Source: Patescibacteria group bacterium (lineage in GTDB: Bacteria > Patescibacteriota > Minisyncoccia > Phycocordibacterales > UBA6065). From it: a stretch of DNA of 18,845 bases. Positions 15,150 through 18,845 of the stretch are shown in pieces. Made by a program: the position numbers and the translations under genes. Each line of letters starts with the position of its first letter. Position 1 is the stretch's first letter. Location: contig JAGWHV010000008.1 in the NCBI GenBank assembly GCA_028866595.1, positions 1 to 18,845 of the forward strand, in the 5' to 3' direction. The notes below the pieces were generated by a model that was not told where the DNA came from, searched no databases, and saw only the letters and a program-made list of their open reading frames with translations.

Positions 15150-16538
15150 CGCGATGATCTGGCCGTTCGGTGAGTCTTTGACCTCGTAGCCAAGACGGCT
15201 GATCTCGTCGCGGAGTTCGTCCGATCTCTTAAAATCTTTGCCGATGCGGGCGGCAGCGCGCGCGTCGAGCAGTTTTTGGACATCGGCGGGGATGGCGAGC
15301 TCCTCTTTTTTGCCCAATTCAAGGCCGAAGACCTTGTCGAAATAGAGCAAGGTGGCCCTCTTGTCCATGTCAGAGAGCTTCGGGTCTTTTATGACCTCCC
15401 ACGCGACCGCTAGGCCAGCAGGGAAATTGAAATCGTCGTGTACGGCGGTGAGGAATCCTTCCTGGTAGCTCTTGTCTATTTTTCCACCGTCTGCCGCGCC
15501 GACGACGGCCTTTCTCATTTTTTTCAAAGCAGTCTGGGATGCCTCGAGCGCTTGCCATGTAAAATTCTGCTTGGAGCGATAATGGGCTTGGAGGAAAAAA
15601 TAGCGCAATGCGAGAGGATCGAAACCTTTTGCGACGACATCGGGCACGACGAGGGCGTTACCCTCGGATTTGCCCATTCGCTTGTTATCGACGACCAAGT
15701 GCTCATTATGGAGCCAGTAGTCGACGAACGTGACGCCATTAGCCGCTTCTGATTGAGCGATCTCGTTCGTGTGGTGAATCGACACGTGCTCGACGCCGCC
15801 CATATGGATATCGAGAGTCGGCCCGAGGAAATGTTTACTCATCGCCGAGCACTCGATATGCCAGCCAGGGAAGCCTTCGCCCCACGGCGACGGCCACGTC
15901 TGGAGAGCGTTCGTGTGGACGCCAGTCTTCAAGAACCAGAGCGCGAAGTCCTGCGGATGCTTTTTATTCGGGTCGCTCGCGATGCTGCCGTGACCCTCGC
16001 CTGATTCGAGGTCGTCGAGCTTTTGGCCGGACAGCTTCGTATAGTCTTTGAATTTAGTGACGTCAAAATAGACGGCGAGAGGCGTGACGTATGCATAGCC
16101 TTTGTCGATAAGCGTCTTCACCATGTCGATCATGTCGGCGATGTGCTCTGTCGCGCGCGGCGAATGAGTGGCGGGCAGAATATTAAGCAAGGCGATATCA
16201 CGCTCGAAATTAGCGATATATTTGTCGGCGATCTTTTCGGGAGCGGCGTGCTCGCGGCGAGCGGCTTTTTCCATGCGGTCTTCGCCCGTATCGGCATCAC
16301 CCTGATTATCGCCGGTGAGATGGCCGACATCCGTGTAATTCCTCACGTAGTTCACGTCGTAGCCGTCGAGCATGAACGTCCGCCGGATAAGATCTGCTTC
16401 GACCATCGCCCGCATGTTGCCGAGCTGCTGGTCCCAATAGACTGTCGGGCCGCAGTGATACATGCCAACATGACCTTTTTTAAGAGGCTTGAACAGCTCT
16501 TTTTTACCCGAAAGGGTGTTATGCAGGAATATTTCCAT
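15141..16538 (-). CDS. cysS: Cysteinyl-tRNA synthetase
   Basis: The 465-residue product is a class I CysRS, which charges tRNA-Cys. The zinc-binding residues fit: Cys29 in YHCGPTVY, Cys230 in GWHIECSAM, and His255/Glu259 in SIHHTNE. The KMSKS loop is KRMGKS (residues 286-291). The usual HIGH motif after CGPTVY is QLGN (38-41), so the first His is Gln; I checked this on the nucleotides (cag cag ctc ggc aac). The C-terminal anticodon-binding region ends with GKDFKRSDELRDEISRLGYEVKDSPNG, which is typical of the family. Length is normal. It starts 9 nt after the corA-like stop, so the two are probably cotranscribed. Confidence 0.95.
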   Translation of the reverse strand: MEIFLHNTLSGKKELFKPLKKGHVGMYHCGPTVYWDQQLGNMRAMVEADLIRRTFMLDGYDVNYVRNYTDVGHLTGDNQGDADTGEDRMEKAARREHAAPEKIADKYIANFERDIALLNILPATHSPRATEHIADMIDMVKTLIDKGYAYVTPLAVYFDVTKFKDYTKLSGQKLDDLESGEGHGSIASDPNKKHPQDFALWFLKTGVHTNALQTWPSPWGEGFPGWHIECSAMSKHFLGPTLDIHMGGVEHVSIHHTNEIAQSEAANGVTFVDYWLHNEHLVVDNKRMGKSEGNALVVPDVVAKGFDPLALRYFFLQAHYRSKQNFTWQALEASQTALKKMRKAVVGAADGGKIDKSYQEGFLTAVHDDFNFPAGLAVAWEVIKDPKLSDMDKRATLLYFDKVFGLELGKKEELAIPADVQKLLDARAAARIGKDFKRSDELRDEISRLGYEVKDSPNGQIIAKK

Positions 16539-16547
16539 ACTCGATCG

Positions 16548-17471
16548 TTACAGCCATTTCTTGTGGGCGAGGACAGCAGCAAAGCCGATGCCGAGCGCCG
16601 CCAAGCCGCCGCTGAATACCCAGAAGTCATCAGGCATGCCGAGGATCGGCGCATACTTGAAATTGATCTCGAAAAGGGCGATCGGTATGCCGAGAATGGC
16701 TATGATGAACGTAATCGCCGTGAGCGTCATGATGCTCTGGCTCTGCTTGGTCTCGAGGAGGGAATTGTTCGTCTCGCGCAGTTCATGGAGAAGCTCATAG
16801 AGGCTCTGGATAGTCTTCTCGACTTTTGAATATTCGCTTGTCATAGCCTCCAGGTGATGTCCGTATTCTGGCCCAAAGAGTTGCTTGGCGGCTGAAGCGA
16901 AAGAATTAAGTACTTCGCCATGGAGAGCCATGGCGTGCTTAAAAGCGAGCAGCTCCCGCGATGCTTTCGATATCTCGAAGACCATTTCGCGCTCTTCTCC
17001 GGTGAAGATCTTTTTCTCGATCTCTTCGAGCATATCCCGGACCGATTGAAGCTCGTCGATGAGAGAATGGTAGATCTCGCGCATCATGTAATAGAACAGA
17101 TAGCCGGCATGCTCGCCGACGAGGCCGTTCTTGTCGAGGACGGAATTGACCTCGAACATTTTGGCGAACTTCTGGAGAGGATCGCTGCCGTCGTAGCGCG
17201 AGGTGATTATGTAATCTTTGCCGAGGACGAAATCAATCTCCTGGATCGCATCGTCGACATTTCTTTGTGAATGTTTCCAGGCAGGGAAGTGGAGAACAAG
17301 AGCGACGGAATCGGCATATCTTTCGACTTTTGGCCGAGGCGTCGGCATGATGAGCTCCTCGGCCGCCGCCGGGTTCAAGTCATACTTTTCCATCACCTGG
17401 CGTACTTCGTCGCGAGTCGGGCAGTGCAAGTCGACCCACGTCACGCTCTTGTACTTGTACGTATTAACCAT
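16548..17471 (-). CDS. CorA-family metal ion transporter-like protein lacking the GMN motif
   Basis: The 307-residue product has a soluble N-terminal domain (about 1-130), a long helical region (130-245) and two C-terminal membrane helices (about 247-266 and 283-302) with a basic end HKKWL. This is the layout of CorA-type magnesium/cobalt channels, which are pentamers with a cytosolic funnel. The family signature YGMNF at the end of the first helix is replaced by FEINF (267-271). GMN forms the selectivity filter in CorA, so ion preference may differ. ZntB-like zinc transporters have GIN at this place. The gene leads a probable two-gene operon with cysS and is divergent from the S41 protease. 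Confidence 0.85.
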   Translation of the reverse strand: MVNTYKYKSVTWVDLHCPTRDEVRQVMEKYDLNPAAAEELIMPTPRPKVERYADSVALVLHFPAWKHSQRNVDDAIQEIDFVLGKDYIITSRYDGSDPLQKFAKMFEVNSVLDKNGLVGEHAGYLFYYMMREIYHSLIDELQSVRDMLEEIEKKIFTGEEREMVFEISKASRELLAFKHAMALHGEVLNSFASAAKQLFGPEYGHHLEAMTSEYSKVEKTIQSLYELLHELRETNNSLLETKQSQSIMTLTAITFIIAILGIPIALFEINFKYAPILGMPDDFWVFSGGLAALGIGFAAVLAHKKWL

Positions 17472-17480
17472 ATAGCCTTA

Positions 17481-17489
17481 ATGATACCA
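17481..17489 (-). promoter_or_regulatory. Extended -10 promoter for the corA-like gene
   Basis: On the minus strand the site reads TGGTATCAT, five of six matches to TATAAT plus the TG extension. It ends 9 nt before the ATG, so the predicted transcript begins about 3 nt upstream of the start codon. It abuts the plus-strand -10 of the protease gene. Confidence 0.55.
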
Positions 17490-17498
17490 TGCTATAAT
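17490..17498 (+). promoter_or_regulatory. Extended -10 promoter for the S41 protease gene
   Basis: TGCTATAAT is a perfect extended -10, identical to the one before gap. It ends 9 nt before the ATG at 17508, so the message should be nearly leaderless. No -35 match is seen. It directly abuts the minus-strand TGGTATCAT. Confidence 0.65.
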
Positions 17499-17507
17499 CT
17501 GCCGCAT

Positions 17508-18725
17508 ATGCATACGAATCCATCGAAACGCGTCTCTTTCAGCATTCTCGCTGTCGTGGCGATAATCCTCGCCTTTGCTTTTGGCTGGCACGAAGGCCAG
17601 ATATCCGTGCCCGCTGAAAATTTAGCGACGGCCATCGTCAACAAAGACGAAGCAAAGCCCGCGAGCGTCGACTTCTCTCTCTTCTGGAAAGCCTGGAATA
17701 TCATTCAGGAAAAATATGTCGGTACCTCGACGTCCGACCAGGATAAAGTCTATGGCGCTATTCAGGGCATGGTCTCGTCTCTCGGCGATCCATACACCGT
17801 ATTCTTTCCGCCAACGGAATCCAAGATATTCGCGAGCGAGATCGCTGGCAACTTTGATGGCGTCGGCATGGAAGTCGGCATTCAGAACGGCAAGCTCGTG
17901 GTCGTTGCTCCCATCAAAGGCTCTCCAGCCGACAAGGCTGGCGTGAAGCCAGGCGATGTCATCCTCAAGATCGATGACAAGATCTCCTCGGGTATGTCTG
18001 CCGATGAAGCCGTCAATCTCATTCGCGGCAAGGCCGGCACGCCAGTGACCCTCACACTCGGCCGCGCCAATATCAAAGTGCCTATCGTCGTCACCATAAT
18101 CCGCCAACAGATCGATTTACCGGAGATAGACACCCAGCAAAAAGGCGACGTCTTCGTCATATCTCTCTACAGCTTCAGCGAGAACTCGGCTGACCTTTTC
18201 CGTCAGGCTCTCAAGCAGTTCGTCGATTCCGGAGACCACAAGCTCGTTATCGACCTTCGCGGCAATCCTGGCGGTTATCTCGACGCGGCCGTCGACATGG
18301 CTTCCTGGTTCCTCCCAGCCGGGGACGTCGTCGTCCGCGAGGACTTTGGCAAGGGTCAGCCAGAGAATATCTATAGGAGCAAGGGTTATGACATATTTAC
18401 GAACAAGCTCCACATGGTGATCCTCGTCGACGGCGGGACCGCCTCTGCCGCGGAGATCCTCTCTGGCGCATTGTCCCAGAATGGCAAAGCCGCGCTCGTC
18501 GGGGAAAAGACCTTCGGCAAAGGATCTGTCCAAGAGCTCGTCGATCTGAGTCCCGATACTTCTCTCAAGGTCACGATAGCTAAATGGCTCACGCCGAACG
18601 GCACCTGGATATCGAACCAAGGCATCACTCCTGATTACGTCGTGCCTATCACCGACGAGCAGGTGAAGAATGGGCAGGATCCTCAGATGGATAAGGCATT
18701 GCAGCTGCTTTCTCAACAGCCATAG
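17508..18725 (+). CDS. ctpA: C-terminal processing protease, peptidase family S41
   Basis: The 405-residue product has an N-terminal membrane anchor (about residues 9-26), so the protease domain should face outside. An S41 N-terminal helical region (55-110), a PDZ domain (about 112-200, with GVGMEVG and GSPADKAGVKPGDVILKID) and the tail-specific protease domain follow. The catalytic Ser313 is in GGTASAAEIL, Lys338 in GEKTFGKGSVQ, and Gln342 follows it. DLRGNPGG (249-256) is the conserved strand before the active site. Such enzymes cleave envelope proteins near their C-termini. The start MHTNPSKRV is chosen because the promoter ends 9 nt before it and a hydrophobic anchor follows; the longer open frame overlaps the divergent gene. 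A foldback element covers its stop. Confidence 0.95.
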   Translation: MHTNPSKRVSFSILAVVAIILAFAFGWHEGQISVPAENLATAIVNKDEAKPASVDFSLFWKAWNIIQEKYVGTSTSDQDKVYGAIQGMVSSLGDPYTVFFPPTESKIFASEIAGNFDGVGMEVGIQNGKLVVVAPIKGSPADKAGVKPGDVILKIDDKISSGMSADEAVNLIRGKAGTPVTLTLGRANIKVPIVVTIIRQQIDLPEIDTQQKGDVFVISLYSFSENSADLFRQALKQFVDSGDHKLVIDLRGNPGGYLDAAVDMASWFLPAGDVVVREDFGKGQPENIYRSKGYDIFTNKLHMVILVDGGTASAAEILSGALSQNGKAALVGEKTFGKGSVQELVDLSPDTSLKVTIAKWLTPNGTWISNQGITPDYVVPITDEQVKNGQDPQMDKALQLLSQQP

Positions 18726-18836
18726 CCTCCAGGGTGCTCTCCTCAAAAAGTCCGCGTCGCCGCCTGCTGGCGCGCGCTCTGCTCGGCCTCACGGCCTGCG
18801 CAGAGGCTTTTCTCGGAGAGCGTCCTTGCGGCTATG
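18721..18836. repeat. Foldback intergenic element, copy B
   Basis: Left arm 18721-18742 and right arm 18815-18836 form a 22-bp imperfect stem: 18 Watson-Crick pairs, 2 wobble pairs and 2 mismatches. The outer end CATAG includes the stop codon of the protease gene. The core 18746-18818 matches copy A (12042-12113) with three substitutions and one inserted C. It has the same AAAAG/CTTTT closing stem and two hairpins. The arms share no sequence with those of copy A. No further gene is visible between 18726 and the window end. Confidence 0.85.
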
Positions 18837-18845
18837 ACGCTTGAT

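Noticed and set aside
17271..17507. Longer N-terminus for the S41 protease
   Set aside because: It would overlap the divergent corA-like gene and its promoter; the anchor helix and the promoter fit the ATG at 17508.

Overview
The window looks like a piece of a Patescibacteria (CPR) genome, most likely of the Parcubacteria group. This is inference from several signs: a giant surface protein built from NVGIGTTSP-type repeats, a transketolase split into two genes, tightly packed genes with no visible Shine-Dalgarno sequences, very short leaders after extended -10 promoters, and several housekeeping enzymes with substitutions at textbook motif positions. No rRNA, tRNA, CRISPR array, insertion sequence or phage structural gene is visible.

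Layout. (1) Bases 1-6038 hold the 3' part of one huge plus-strand gene for a repetitive, probably extracellular fibre or adhesin. It has fifteen NVGIGT modules, ten tandem 17-residue YadA-head-like repeats, a conserved domain, a coiled coil and a Thr/Ala-rich tail with a 46-bp perfect duplication. (2) Bases 6049-12017 form a compact plus-strand operon, started by a clear extended -10 promoter: gap, rpiB, an rpe-like gene, transketolase N-subunit, a small membrane protein, transketolase C-subunit, and a 7TM-type sensor histidine kinase. Most junctions are 1-10 nt gaps or 4-8 nt overlaps. The enzymes join the non-oxidative pentose phosphate pathway to lower glycolysis. (3) Bases 12137-14296 carry recR and dnaB on the minus strand, with a long perfect palindrome between them. 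(4) A plus-strand histidine phosphatase gene (14399-15121) converges on the minus-strand pair corA-like/cysS (15141-17471), with a shared terminator hairpin at the junction. (5) A CtpA-type S41 protease (17508-18725) is divergent from corA, with two back-to-back -10 elements between them.

Most notable is an intergenic foldback element found twice, directly after the histidine kinase stop (12017-12130) and at the protease stop (18721-18836). The 72/73-nt core is about 95% identical between copies. The flanking arms have unrelated sequences at the two sites, yet each left arm pairs with its own right arm. Every difference in the core falls where it preserves a predicted structure (closing stem plus two hairpins). 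A third palindrome (12806-12895) has the same design with a different core.

Other points worth attention are near-leaderless promoters, QLGN in place of HIGH in CysS, EIN in place of GMN in the CorA-like protein, loss of both metal-binding His in the Rpe-like protein, and a membrane-protein gene lying between the two transketolase subunits.
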